A stretch of DNA of 10,600 bases from Lysobacter sp. (GTDB lineage Bacteria > Pseudomonadota > Gammaproteobacteria > Xanthomonadales > Xanthomonadaceae). Where the stretch lies: NCBI GenBank assembly GCA_030151365.1, contig JASLDW010000010.1, positions 1 to 10,600 of the forward strand. The letters are read 5' to 3'. Below, piece after piece: positions 1-6,207 of the stretch. The notes beneath the pieces are model-generated. The model was given only the letters and a program-made list of their open reading frames with translations. It was not told the origin of the DNA and searched no databases. The first letter of the stretch is position 1. Each line of letters starts with the position of its first letter. The position numbers and the translations under genes were made by a program.

Positions 1-21
1 GGCACATTAAGGGGGTGGGCA

Positions 22-534
22 ATGAGAATGAATACGGTGGCTTTAAGAGCGCTGGTGCTCTGCACGGTCTTAGCAGTGACTGGAGGACATGCGTCCGAGC
101 CATTGACGCCGGCAGCGCGTTTTGTTTCACAGCTGAGCACTAAGAACGGACATCTAACCTGGCAGAACATCAGGCTTGGACAGAGTCAGCGCGAAGTTGA
201 AAAACTGCTCGGGACAAAGATTTCAGTCAAGCCATCTGCCCATATCGGATCAGGGGCAATGACATACACGCATGAAACTATTGTTGTCCGAGACGGGTTG
301 CGTGTGCGGTTGGGGTTCGCCAGACAGGGAGCCCAGAACTATTTGCAGGTCGTGGAACCAGAATCGCTCACTATCTCCAACGGTCAGGTCGCATCGCTGC
401 GCAAGGCGGCAAAGATCCAACTCAAGGGGTTGCGTGATTCTGGGGCGGAGTTGCCCTTGGCGACTGCCGGAGGTGAAGAGCTCGACATCAACGAGCATGC
501 ACTGCGCTTGCAGGCTGGATCCGACGGTGAATAA
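22..534 (+). CDS. Small secreted protein of unknown function
   Basis: A 170-residue product that I do not recognise. Residues 1-24 read as a classic Sec signal peptide: basic start (MRMN), hydrophobic core rich in L/V/A, and a likely cut after GHA before SEP. The Cys at residue 14 sits inside the hydrophobic core and is not a lipobox. The mature part carries WQNIRLGQSQREVEKLLG at 47-64. This resembles the 'I-x-L-G-x-(S/T)-x-x-x-V-x-x-L-L-G' turn of BamE/SmpA-like periplasmic domains, but I see this only as a local likeness. The ATG at 22 has a purine-rich stretch (AAGGGGGTGGG) just upstream; an ATG at 28 is also possible. The next gene starts 12 bp after its TAA, so the two are probably co-transcribed. 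GC content and codon use are visibly lower than in the core genes to the right, which fits acquired DNA. Confidence 0.7.
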   Translation: MRMNTVALRALVLCTVLAVTGGHASEPLTPAARFVSQLSTKNGHLTWQNIRLGQSQREVEKLLGTKISVKPSAHIGSGAMTYTHETIVVRDGLRVRLGFARQGAQNYLQVVEPESLTISNGQVASLRKAAKIQLKGLRDSGAELPLATAGGEELDINEHALRLQAGSDGE

Positions 535-546
535 CGGGAACCCGAC

Positions 547-843
547 ATGAGCACGATCTGCCCGTTTTGCAAGAATTCCATCAATGAGGGGGCGTCCGTT
601 TGTGCAAGCTGCCATGCCTTCCTGAGCACCCCGTTTCGGGTGAATGGTGACGTCAAATTGATTTATCTGTTTGTTGGCGGTTTGTATTTGCTATTCGGAC
701 CGGTAATGTTGCTCTTCTCTCTTTCATCCCCCGATATAAAGATTGTCGGGTTGCTAATGTTTGGGCCAATTACCGTAATTGGATTCTTCGTAATGCGTGC
801 GATGTACCGCCGAGGGTCTAGGCAGCTCTGGTACAGGCGATAG
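547..843 (+). CDS. Zinc-ribbon protein with two predicted membrane helices
   Basis: A 98-residue product with an N-terminal treble-clef/zinc-ribbon pattern, C5-x2-C8-x10-C19-x2-C22 (CPFC and CASC knuckles), which should bind one Zn. It is followed by two hydrophobic stretches at about 38-60 and 64-83 and a short basic C-terminus (RAMYRRGSRQLWYRR). Topology is probably a cytoplasmic zinc ribbon with two helices and a basic cytoplasmic tail; that is inference from the positive charges. Zinc ribbon plus short membrane anchor is a common layout in uncharacterised small bacterial proteins, and no function can be assigned. It follows the secreted-protein gene by 12 bp with only a weak GGGAA as ribosome site. 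Local GC is among the lowest in the window (24 of 60 for bases 661-720). It converges on the next gene with 40 bp between the stops and no clear terminator there. Confidence 0.7.
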   Translation: MSTICPFCKNSINEGASVCASCHAFLSTPFRVNGDVKLIYLFVGGLYLLFGPVMLLFSLSSPDIKIVGLLMFGPITVIGFFVMRAMYRRGSRQLWYRR

Positions 844-883
844 ATCATCATTAGAAGAGCTCGATGGACGGGTGCGGGCTGGT

Positions 884-1684
884 TTAGCTGCGCTGTGTCA
901 TTCGGTGTCGGATCACTTTCACTGAATTGGCATCCGCCAGTTCTGTCGCGGGCAGCTGTAGCATCACGTTGACGATCGTGGCCACGGCGTCATTCGACAC
1001 CGAGAAGGTCGTGGGGATTCGGCCGAAGTAATCGGCGGTGTTCTCCTCAATTTGGTTCAGTAGCCCACGGATGAAATCCGCCTTGGACGGACGTTGGCTT
1101 TGCGTCGCCGCCGCCGTGACTGGATCGTTCGGCGTCACCTCGGCCCGGCGGGCGTCGTCACTGATCGCCCAAATGCATTCCGCCAACGACGGCCAATACT
1201 TGAGGTCGTACTGGTGGGCCAAGGCGTCCAGCTTGGGCTTCAAATACATCCCGTACCGGCCATTGGGGTCACCAGCACGGTCGATGACGCCTGTGATGTC
1301 GTAGAGCGTTTCCGTACCGAAACCGGAGTAGTTCTGTAGCTCGGTCCGCCGTTCCAGGAGGGTGGCCAGAGTTTCCGCCGCTTCCTCGATGTCTCGGTTT
1401 ACCGCGATCAGTTCAGCGCGGTCGGCCCGCTCCTGAGCGATGTGCTCCGGCGTCATGTACGCGCCCATCCACGTCAGGCAGTTCAGGAAAATCTTGTAGG
1501 CCACTCCGTCCTTGGAGAGCGGCGGGTAGATTTCATCGTAGACGGGTGCCATGGCGGCACTGGCGGCCAGAAGGCGTTGGGCCACGGCGGTTTCTGAGAA
1601 GGCGATCTGTGCCTCGGTGTTGCGTTGGATCTCCTCGCGCAAATAGTTCTCACAAGCGAGGCGGGCAGGGGAGGGCTTGGTCAT
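884..1684 (-). CDS. Hypothetical protein, mostly helical, unknown family
   Basis: I do not recognise this protein. From the ATG at 1684 it has 266 residues, starting MTKPSPARLACENYL. The same frame is open back to a GTG at 1771 (295 residues), but the extra 29 residues look like translated leader and neither start has a Shine-Dalgarno sequence. No signal peptide or membrane helix is visible. There is a charged, probably helical or coiled-coil stretch (AELIAVNRDIEEAAETLATL, then LERRTEL). It is followed by a region rich in aromatic residues and Gly (YSGFGTETLYDITGVIDRAG) and a C-terminal segment SNDAVATIVNVMLQLPATEL. No catalytic motif stands out. The gene lies alone on the minus strand between the convergent zinc-ribbon gene and the tRNA-Phe. 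That position, together with lower GC than the core genes, suggests accessory or element-borne DNA. Confidence 0.62.
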   Translation of the reverse strand: MTKPSPARLACENYLREEIQRNTEAQIAFSETAVAQRLLAASAAMAPVYDEIYPPLSKDGVAYKIFLNCLTWMGAYMTPEHIAQERADRAELIAVNRDIEEAAETLATLLERRTELQNYSGFGTETLYDITGVIDRAGDPNGRYGMYLKPKLDALAHQYDLKYWPSLAECIWAISDDARRAEVTPNDPVTAAATQSQRPSKADFIRGLLNQIEENTADYFGRIPTTFSVSNDAVATIVNVMLQLPATELADANSVKVIRHRMTQRS

Positions 1685-1869
1685 GCGGTGGGTCTTGGGT
1701 ATGGGTTGCCGGCAGCGTAGGGCACCAGTCTCGGCGTGTCGGTATCCGAGTTGCAGAAAAAATAAGGTCACTCGGAAACGCGTAGCCCGGCAATCCTGCA
1801 GGTAAGGCGCCTCTCTTGGATCTAGCTCGCATTTAGGGCAAGGCGCGGAAGGACGACGCTACAGCGATT

Positions 1870-1891
1870 TGCAGTTACGATGCAGTTACGG
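1870..1891. repeat. 11-bp tandem direct repeat beside the tRNA-Phe
   Basis: TGCAGTTACGA (1870-1880) is followed immediately by TGCAGTTACGG (1881-1891), 10 of 11 positions identical. It lies in the non-coding stretch between the hypothetical minus-strand gene and the tRNA-Phe terminator. Short direct repeats next to a tRNA 3' end can be integrase arm sites, but chance or another protein-binding role is equally possible. Confidence 0.5.
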
Positions 1892-1920
1892 GCCTAGCGC
1901 AGAAAACCATCAGGCAAAAG

Positions 1921-1946
1921 AAAACCCCTGCAAAAGCAGGGGTTTT
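1921..1946 (-). terminator. Rho-independent terminator after tRNA-Phe, works in both directions
   Basis: AAAACCCCTGC (1921-1931) pairs perfectly over 11 bp with GCAGGGGTTTT (1936-1946) around a four-base AAAA loop. Each arm ends in A/T pairs, so read leftward the GC stem is followed by TTTTCTTTT, and read rightward by TTTTTATT. It starts 4 bp beyond the encoded CCA of tRNA-Phe, so its main job is to end the tRNA transcript. It may also block transcription crossing from the left. Confidence 0.85.
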
Positions 1947-1949
1947 TAT

Positions 1950-2025
1950 TGGTGGCCAGGGAGGGAATCGAACCCCCGACACGGGGATTTTCAATCCCCT
2001 GCTCTACCAACTGAGCTACCTAGCC
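1950..2025 (-). tRNA. tRNA-Phe (anticodon GAA)
   Basis: A complete 76-nt cloverleaf on the minus strand. The acceptor arm GGCTAGG pairs with CCTGGCC with one G-U. The D-loop is AGTTGGTAGA, and the anticodon stem GGGGA/TCCCC encloses the loop TTGAAAA with anticodon GAA at 1992-1990. The T-arm contains GGTTCGATT, and the 3' CCA is encoded at 1952-1950. The single tRNA has its own promoter upstream and a strong terminator just downstream. Its 3' half faces the low-GC block, the side on which integrative elements using tRNA genes normally insert. Confidence 0.97.
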
Positions 2026-2035
2026 GTAGCCGACC

Positions 2036-2064
2036 ATTGTAATGCCTGTCATGAATGAGGGCAA
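2036..2064 (-). promoter_or_regulatory. Sigma-70-type promoter of tRNA-Phe
   Basis: On the minus strand, TTGCCC (2064-2059) and TACAAT (2041-2036) are separated by exactly 17 bases, and the -10 box ends 10 bp before the mature tRNA 5' end. This spacing fits a short 5' leader that would be trimmed by RNase P. The boxes match consensus at 4/6 and 5/6 positions. Confidence 0.7.
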
Positions 2065-2132
2065 GATCGCCGTGCCTGCGCTCAGTCCGGCTACAGATCG
2101 CTTCTGGCATCATCGGTTTGTTCCCGAGGGGC

Positions 2133-2138
2133 AGGAGG
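2133..2138 (+). promoter_or_regulatory. Strong ribosome binding site fixing the lipoprotein start
   Basis: AGGAGG lies five bases before the ATG at 2144. It picks that start over the in-frame ATG at 2042, which would overlap the tRNA promoter and bury the lipoprotein signal peptide inside the protein. Confidence 0.8.
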
Positions 2139-2143
2139 CAGCA

Positions 2144-2584
2144 ATGCGAATCGCCACACTTTCGATCTTCGCCGCGACGATCCTGTTGGCGGTGGGATGC
2201 AGCACCACGCCGTCGGCGTCCGCTTCCGAGCGCAAGGCCAGGGAGGCCGCGACCCTTGCGCGCTACCAGGCGGCGGCTGGGGCGCCGGTCTCCGGCATCC
2301 GGATTTTCGGTTCGCCGAGCTGGGACACGATCGATGGCAGCCATATCGTTTACACGGTGTCGCCGACGCGGCAGTACCTGATGACCTTGGGCGGCAACTG
2401 CATGGATTGGGCGTCCGGTCCTTCCGTCGGCATCAGTTCGACGCTGGGCCAGATCAACACCAGGCTCGATAGCGTGCATGTTTCGAGCGGACTGACGTGC
2501 AGCATCGAACGCATCCAGCCGCTGGACGTTGAGAAGCTGAAGTCCATGCACGCAGCGGCGAAATCACGGCGCGGCATCGATTGA
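2144..2584 (+). CDS. DUF6491-like outer-membrane or periplasmic lipoprotein
   Basis: A 146-residue product. Residues 1-18 form a lipoprotein signal peptide ending LLAVG before Cys19, the predicted lipidation site; Ala at -3 is permitted but not optimal. The mature part contains ARYQAAAGAPVSGIRIFG (about 39-56), a Trp-centred strand, RQYLMTLGGNCMDW (76-89) and CSIERIQPLDV (119-129). This order ('YQ-x-hAG-P-V', '-Y-L-x-L-x-G-x-C-', 'C-x-I-x-x-I-x-P-L-D-V') matches what I recall of the DUF6491 family of small Xanthomonadaceae lipoproteins. Cys86 and Cys119 are the only mature cysteines besides the lipid anchor and could form a disulfide. The function of the family is unknown to me. The start is set by the AGGAGG at 2133. 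It converges on yggX with 28 bp between the stops. Confidence 0.75.
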   Translation: MRIATLSIFAATILLAVGCSTTPSASASERKAREAATLARYQAAAGAPVSGIRIFGSPSWDTIDGSHIVYTVSPTRQYLMTLGGNCMDWASGPSVGISSTLGQINTRLDSVHVSSGLTCSIERIQPLDVEKLKSMHAAAKSRRGID

Positions 2585-2612
2585 GCCTGCGCGGAGGAAC
2601 GACCGCCTCGGT

Positions 2613-2885
2613 TCAGCCCTCGGGAACGTAGCCCGCGGGTTTTTCCGCGTCGCCGCCGAACAGGAATTTCTCCATCTCGGTTTCCAGTCGTGCGCGGTCG
2701 GCGGGATTGCGCGGTGACAGTCGCAGCTCGTTGATCAGCATGGTCTGGTGGGCCAGCCATGCCGCCCATGCCGCCTTGCCGATATGGTTGAACACGCGCT
2801 GGCCGAGTTCGCCCGGCCACGGCACGAAGTCGAGGCCTTCGGCTTCCTGGTGGCTGTAATCGCAGAAAACGGTATGACGGCTCAT
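2613..2885 (-). CDS. yggX: Probable Fe(2+)-trafficking / oxidative-damage protein YggX
   Basis: A 90-residue product of the usual YggX length (about 90). The N-terminal MSRHTVFCDYSHQEAEGLDF holds the family's single conserved Cys (residue 8). It is followed by PWPGELGQRVFNHIGKAAW and the typical WLAHQTMLINELRLSP segment. YggX is a small cytoplasmic protein known to protect Fe-S enzymes from oxidants and has been proposed to carry labile iron. Its ATG overlaps the mutY stop (ATGA), a translational-coupling arrangement. The mutY-yggX pairing is conserved in many Gammaproteobacteria and links an Fe-S DNA repair enzyme with Fe-S protection. It is the last gene of the leftward ftsY-mutY-yggX operon. 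Confidence 0.95.
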   Translation of the reverse strand: MSRHTVFCDYSHQEAEGLDFVPWPGELGQRVFNHIGKAAWAAWLAHQTMLINELRLSPRNPADRARLETEMEKFLFGGDAEKPAGYVPEG

Positions 2886-3931
2886 GGCGTGGACTCCAGC
2901 AGTCGGCGGATCGGCGCGGGGATGCCGAATTCGGCAAGTGCCGAACGCGCGACCCAGCGGTGGTCGTCATTGTCGCCCACGCGTGATTCCGGCGCAGTGA
3001 GCCGTGCGCGCAACGGATGCAGCTGCAGGCGGAAATGGGTGAAGACGTGTTCGACCGATTCCAGTTCGGTCGCCGATGCGATGCGTCCCCGGTCATCCAG
3101 CCAGAGATCGCGTGCAGCCACGGTGTCGAATTGCGGCAGCGACCATAGCGAAGCCCAGACCCCGGTCGGCGGTCGGCGTTGCAACAGGACTCGACCGGAC
3201 TTGTCCTCCAGCCAGACCACGTGCGTTTCGCGTTCCGGCCTGGTCTTGTTCGGACGCGGCGTCGGCAGGGATGAAGTGCGTTGGGTGGCGAAAGCGACGC
3301 AATCCTTGTGCAACGGGCAGCGTGCGCAATCGGGACTCGATCGCGTGCATAGCGTCGCGCCGAGATCCATCTGCGCCTGTGTGTAATCGGCGAGGCGCGT
3401 ATCGGGAAGATGCGAGATCGCGAGTTCCCACATCCGCTTTTCGATCGCCGGCGTGCCCGGCCAGCCTTCGATGCCGTGGTAACGCGCGAGCAGCCGCTTG
3501 ACGTTGCCGTCGAGGATGGCGAAACGATCGCCCCAGGCCTGCGCGAGGATGGCGCCGGCGGTGCTGCGACCGATGCCCGGCAACGCCAGCAATGCATCGA
3601 AGTCGCGGGGTAGGTCGCCGCCGTGCAATTCCATGCAGCGTTGCGCGGCGGCGTGGAGATTTCGGGCGCGTGCGTAATAGCCGAGCCCCGACCACAGCGC
3701 CAGCACCTGGTCGCGCGGCGCGGCGGCGAGGGCGGGAAGATCGGGCAGGGCGTCGACGAAGCGCTGGAAATAGCCGGTGACGACGCTCACCTGCGTCTGC
3801 TGCAGCATGATTTCCGACAGCCACACGCGATACGGCGTGCGCCGCTGGCCTGGCAAGTCCTGCCACGGCAGGTCGTGGCGACCGTGCGTGTCGAACCACT
3901 TCAGCAGTGGCGTGGCGAAACGGTCGCTCAA
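2882..3931 (-). CDS. mutY: Adenine DNA glycosylase MutY
   Basis: A 349-residue enzyme that removes A mispaired with 8-oxoG. Visible landmarks are the catalytic Glu40 in WLSEIMLQQTQ and the helix-hairpin-helix LPGIGRSTAGAIL (117-129), with Ser in place of the lyase Lys of EndoIII-type enzymes. The catalytic Asp141 is in ILDGNVKR, and the 4Fe-4S ligands are C195-x6-C202-x2-C205-x5-C211. A C-terminal NUDIX-like 8-oxoG reader domain runs from about 235. Its HVFTHFRL loop is the counterpart of the FSH motif, with Thr for Ser. The start is inferred to be TTG at 3931-3929, overlapping the ftsY TGA as TTGA; no ATG or GTG is available nearby in frame. The long open frame upstream of that TTG is only ftsY read out of frame. 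It is translationally coupled with ftsY before it and yggX after it. Confidence 0.95.
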   Translation of the reverse strand: MSDRFATPLLKWFDTHGRHDLPWQDLPGQRRTPYRVWLSEIMLQQTQVSVVTGYFQRFVDALPDLPALAAAPRDQVLALWSGLGYYARARNLHAAAQRCMELHGGDLPRDFDALLALPGIGRSTAGAILAQAWGDRFAILDGNVKRLLARYHGIEGWPGTPAIEKRMWELAISHLPDTRLADYTQAQMDLGATLCTRSSPDCARCPLHKDCVAFATQRTSSLPTPRPNKTRPERETHVVWLEDKSGRVLLQRRPPTGVWASLWSLPQFDTVAARDLWLDDRGRIASATELESVEHVFTHFRLQLHPLRARLTAPESRVGDNDDHRWVARSALAEFGIPAPIRRLLESTP

Positions 3932-4980
3932 GTCGAGAGCGTGTCGGGGAGCAAGGCGTCGACGAAGGTTTCGGCGTCGAACACGCGCAGGTCTTCCGGG
4001 CGTTCGCCGATGCCGGCATAGCGGATCGGGATGCCGAATTCGCGCGCCAGCGCGAACACCACGCCGCCCTTGGCGGTGCCGTCGAGCTTGGTCACCACGA
4101 GTCCGGAGACCGGCACTTTCGCGCTGAAGGCACGCACCTGGGCGATGGCGTTCTGGCCGGTGGTGCCGTCGATCACCATCAGGATTTCGTGCGGCACCGC
4201 GCTCGACTGCTTGCCGAGCACGCGGACGATCTTGGCGAGTTCTTCCATCAGTCCGCCCTGCGTGTGCAGGCGACCTGCGGTATCGGCGATCAGCACTTCG
4301 ACGCCGCGCGATTTCGCGGCCTGGTAGGCATCGAAGGTGACCGCGGCGGCATCGGCGTTCTGGCCCTGCGCGACCACCTGCACGTTGTTGCGTTCGCCCC
4401 AGGCCTGCAACTGCGCGACGGCGGCGGCGCGGAAGGTATCGCCGGCGGCGAGCATCAGGCTGCGGTTCTCGTCGCGGAACTTGCGCGCGAGCTTGCCGAT
4501 GGTGGTGGTCTTGCCGACGCCGTTGACGCCAATGGTGACGATCACGAACGGGCGCGCGCTGCCGTCGATCAGCAACGGTTTCGAAACCGGTTCGAGGATG
4601 GCGACCAGTTCGGCGCGCAGCGCCTTGAACAGCGCGGCGGCATCGGCGAACTCGCGCTTGCGCATGCGGGCGCGGAGATCGTCGACCAGCGCGGTCGTCG
4701 CACCGACCCCGACGTCGGCGGTGATCAGCGCGGTTTCGATCTCGTCGAGCAGGGCATCGTCGAGCGCCGGGTTGCGGCGGAACAGTCCACCGAGGCTGCG
4801 GGCGATGCCGCTGCCGGACAGGCGCTGGCGCCAACCGGACTTGCCGGGCGCGGCGGCGGGTGCGGCATTGGCGTAGTCATCCGTCGTCGTTGCCGGGGAC
4901 GGTGTGGCGGGCTGTTGCGGGGGATCGGAAGGCGCCGGCGCGGCGGCTTCGGGCTTGTTGCGACGGAACCAGCTGACCAT
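3928..4980 (-). CDS. ftsY: Signal recognition particle receptor GTPase FtsY
   Basis: A 350-residue cytoplasmic, membrane-associated SRP receptor that docks ribosome-SRP complexes at the Sec translocon. The short Pro/Ala-rich acidic/linker region (1-50) is much shorter than the E. coli A domain. It is followed by the helical N domain (about 55-135) and the G domain. The G domain has the P-loop GVNGVGKTTT (151-160), the DTFRAAA insertion-box start (181-187), DTAGR (233-237) and the base-specifying TKLDGTAKGG (297-306). The start MVSWFRR at 4980 gives a typical FtsY N-terminus with a basic amphipathic membrane-binding segment. The longer frame to 5397 overlaps the divergent rsmD and is spurious. 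It is the first gene of the leftward operon and is divergent from rsmD with 58 bp between starts. Confidence 0.96.
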   Translation of the reverse strand: MVSWFRRNKPEAAAPAPSDPPQQPATPSPATTTDDYANAAPAAAPGKSGWRQRLSGSGIARSLGGLFRRNPALDDALLDEIETALITADVGVGATTALVDDLRARMRKREFADAAALFKALRAELVAILEPVSKPLLIDGSARPFVIVTIGVNGVGKTTTIGKLARKFRDENRSLMLAAGDTFRAAAVAQLQAWGERNNVQVVAQGQNADAAAVTFDAYQAAKSRGVEVLIADTAGRLHTQGGLMEELAKIVRVLGKQSSAVPHEILMVIDGTTGQNAIAQVRAFSAKVPVSGLVVTKLDGTAKGGVVFALAREFGIPIRYAGIGERPEDLRVFDAETFVDALLPDTLST

Positions 4981-5009
4981 TCCGGATGCGATGGCGGACA
5001 ATGGCGGGC

Positions 5010-5018
5010 ATGGTAGCA
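5010..5018 (-). promoter_or_regulatory. Possible extended -10 element for ftsY
   Basis: TGCTACCAT on the minus strand (5018-5010) is a TGn-extended -10 box with 4/6 core matches, 29 bp before the ftsY ATG in the short divergent ftsY/rsmD gap. No good -35 hexamer is seen at the right distance, so this is a weak call. Confidence 0.3.
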
Positions 5019-5038
5019 CTCGCCCCGCGCAAACCCGC

Positions 5039-5620
5039 ATGAATCGTGGCCGCAACGACAGCCGGTCGACGGGCGCTGTACGCATCGTAGGCGGGCGCTG
5101 GCGCGGCACCAAATTGCCGGTTCCGGACGTCGCCGGCCTGCGCCCGAGTTCCGATCGCGTGCGCGAGACGCTGTTCAACTGGTTGCAGCCGGCATTGCCC
5201 GGCGCACGCGTCCTCGATCTCTTCGCCGGCACCGGGGCGCTGGGACTGGAAGCGCTGTCGCGCGGCGCGGCGTCGGCCACGCTGGTGGAGCGCGACCGCA
5301 CTGCCTGTGCGGGACTGCGCGCGAGCATCGATCGGCTTGGAGCTGGCGACATCGCCCACCTGGTCCAGGCCGATGCATTGGCCTGGCTGGCCGGCACGGC
5401 AGACGGGCCATACGATATCGTCTTCGTCGATCCCCCCTTCGCCGATGACCTGTGGGCGCGGGTGGTGGCCGGACTGGCGCCGCACGTCGCCGCAGACGCC
5501 TGGTTGTACGTGGAATCCGCGCATGGCGTCCAGGCGGATCCCGGGCCGGATTGGGCGCTGCATCGCGAGGGCGCGACCCGCGAGGTCGACTACCGGCTGT
5601 ACCGCCGCGTTTCGACATGA
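5039..5620 (+). CDS. rsmD: 16S rRNA (guanine(966)-N(2))-methyltransferase RsmD
   Basis: A 193-residue SAM-dependent methyltransferase acting on G966 of 16S rRNA during 30S assembly. The N-terminal RIVGGRWRGTKLPVP (15-29) and LRPSSDRVRETLFNWL (34-49) are family signatures. The SAM-binding motif I is VLDLFAGTGALGLEAL (58-73), acidic VERD follows at 83-86, and the catalytic DPPF tetrad (131-134) takes the place of the (N/D)PPY/F motif of N-methyltransferases. The start at 5039 (MNRGRND) gives normal family length; the frame is open upstream to 4904 but that part lies across ftsY. It is divergent from ftsY and precedes coaD by 64 bp; rsmD-coaD is a widely conserved pair. Confidence 0.95.
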   Translation: MNRGRNDSRSTGAVRIVGGRWRGTKLPVPDVAGLRPSSDRVRETLFNWLQPALPGARVLDLFAGTGALGLEALSRGAASATLVERDRTACAGLRASIDRLGAGDIAHLVQADALAWLAGTADGPYDIVFVDPPFADDLWARVVAGLAPHVAADAWLYVESAHGVQADPGPDWALHREGATREVDYRLYRRVST

Positions 5621-5634
5621 TCCGGAAGCTCCGC

Positions 5635-5643
5635 TGATACACT
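5635..5643 (+). promoter_or_regulatory. Possible extended -10 element for coaD
   Basis: TGATACACT (TGn plus a 4/6 -10 core) lies 41 bp before the coaD ATG in the 64-bp rsmD-coaD gap. No convincing -35 box is seen. If real, it would give coaD-fdx-ggt-MBL a promoter separate from rsmD. Confidence 0.3.
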
Positions 5644-5684
5644 GATTCCCCGTACAGGTGCGCTCCCGAAGCCTCCGCTCCCGC

Positions 5685-6200
5685 ATGGCCAGCCCCAATC
5701 CACGCATCGCGATCTACCCCGGCACTTTCGACCCCATCACCAACGGCCACGTCGACCTGGTGCATCGCGCCGCGCCGCTGTTCGAGAAGCTGGTGGTCGG
5801 CGTCGCGGTGAGCCCGGGCAAGAGTCCGGGCCTGCTGCACGACCAGCGCGTCGAGCTGGCGCGCGAGAGCCTGAAAGAATTCGCCAATGTCGACGTGCGC
5901 GGCTTCGACACGCTGCTGGCGCATTTCGTCGACGAAGTCGGCGCCGGCGTGCTGCTGCGCGGCTTGCGTGCGGTCTCCGACTTCGAATACGAATTCCAGC
6001 TGGCGAGCATGAATCGCCACCTGATTCCCGGGGTCGAAACCCTGTTCCTGACGCCAGCGGAGAAATACAGCTTCATTTCCTCGACCCTGGTGCGCGAGAT
6101 CTCGCGTCTTGGCGGCGATGTCCGCAAGTTCGTGCCGCCGGTGGTGGACGCGGCGCTGCAGGAAGAGTTTCGTCGCCGCAATGGTGGCGCGAAGGCGTGA
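5685..6200 (+). CDS. coaD: Phosphopantetheine adenylyltransferase (PPAT)
   Basis: A 171-residue enzyme catalysing the penultimate step of coenzyme A synthesis: ATP plus 4'-phosphopantetheine gives dephospho-CoA. The nucleotidyltransferase fold signature is present as YPGTFDPITNGH (11-22) with the catalytic TNGH. The substrate-binding LLRGLRAVSDFEYE (90-103) and the C-terminal ATP-binding ISSTLVRE (131-138) are also complete. The start at 5685 (MASPNPRIAIYP) is preferred over the GTG at 5658 because it gives the usual family length. No strong ribosome site is visible. The ferredoxin gene begins 7 bp after its stop, so these two are surely co-transcribed. Confidence 0.96.
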   Translation: MASPNPRIAIYPGTFDPITNGHVDLVHRAAPLFEKLVVGVAVSPGKSPGLLHDQRVELARESLKEFANVDVRGFDTLLAHFVDEVGAGVLLRGLRAVSDFEYEFQLASMNRHLIPGVETLFLTPAEKYSFISSTLVREISRLGGDVRKFVPPVVDAALQEEFRRRNGGAKA

Positions 6201-6207
6201 GCCGACG

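Noticed and set aside
1359..1370. GGTGGCCAG match to the tRNA-Phe 3' end as a possible attachment-site copy
   Set aside because: Only 9 bases match, inside a coding frame; too short to separate from chance.
2042..2143. Longer N-terminus for the DUF6491-like lipoprotein
   Set aside because: It would overlap the tRNA-Phe promoter and bury the signal peptide; AGGAGG at 2133 supports the ATG at 2144.
2627..2648. GC palindrome CCCGCGGG followed by TTTTT as a terminator for the lipoprotein gene
   Set aside because: The palindrome has no room for a loop and lies inside the yggX coding end.
3932..4834. Upstream extension of the mutY frame giving a 650-residue protein
   Set aside because: The extra 300 residues are Arg/Pro-rich translation of ftsY in another frame; ftsY itself is complete with all GTPase motifs.
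3907..5016. 369-codon open frame on the plus strand opposite ftsY
   Set aside because: It is antisense to a complete ftsY; long open antisense frames are expected at this GC content and the product has no family resemblance.
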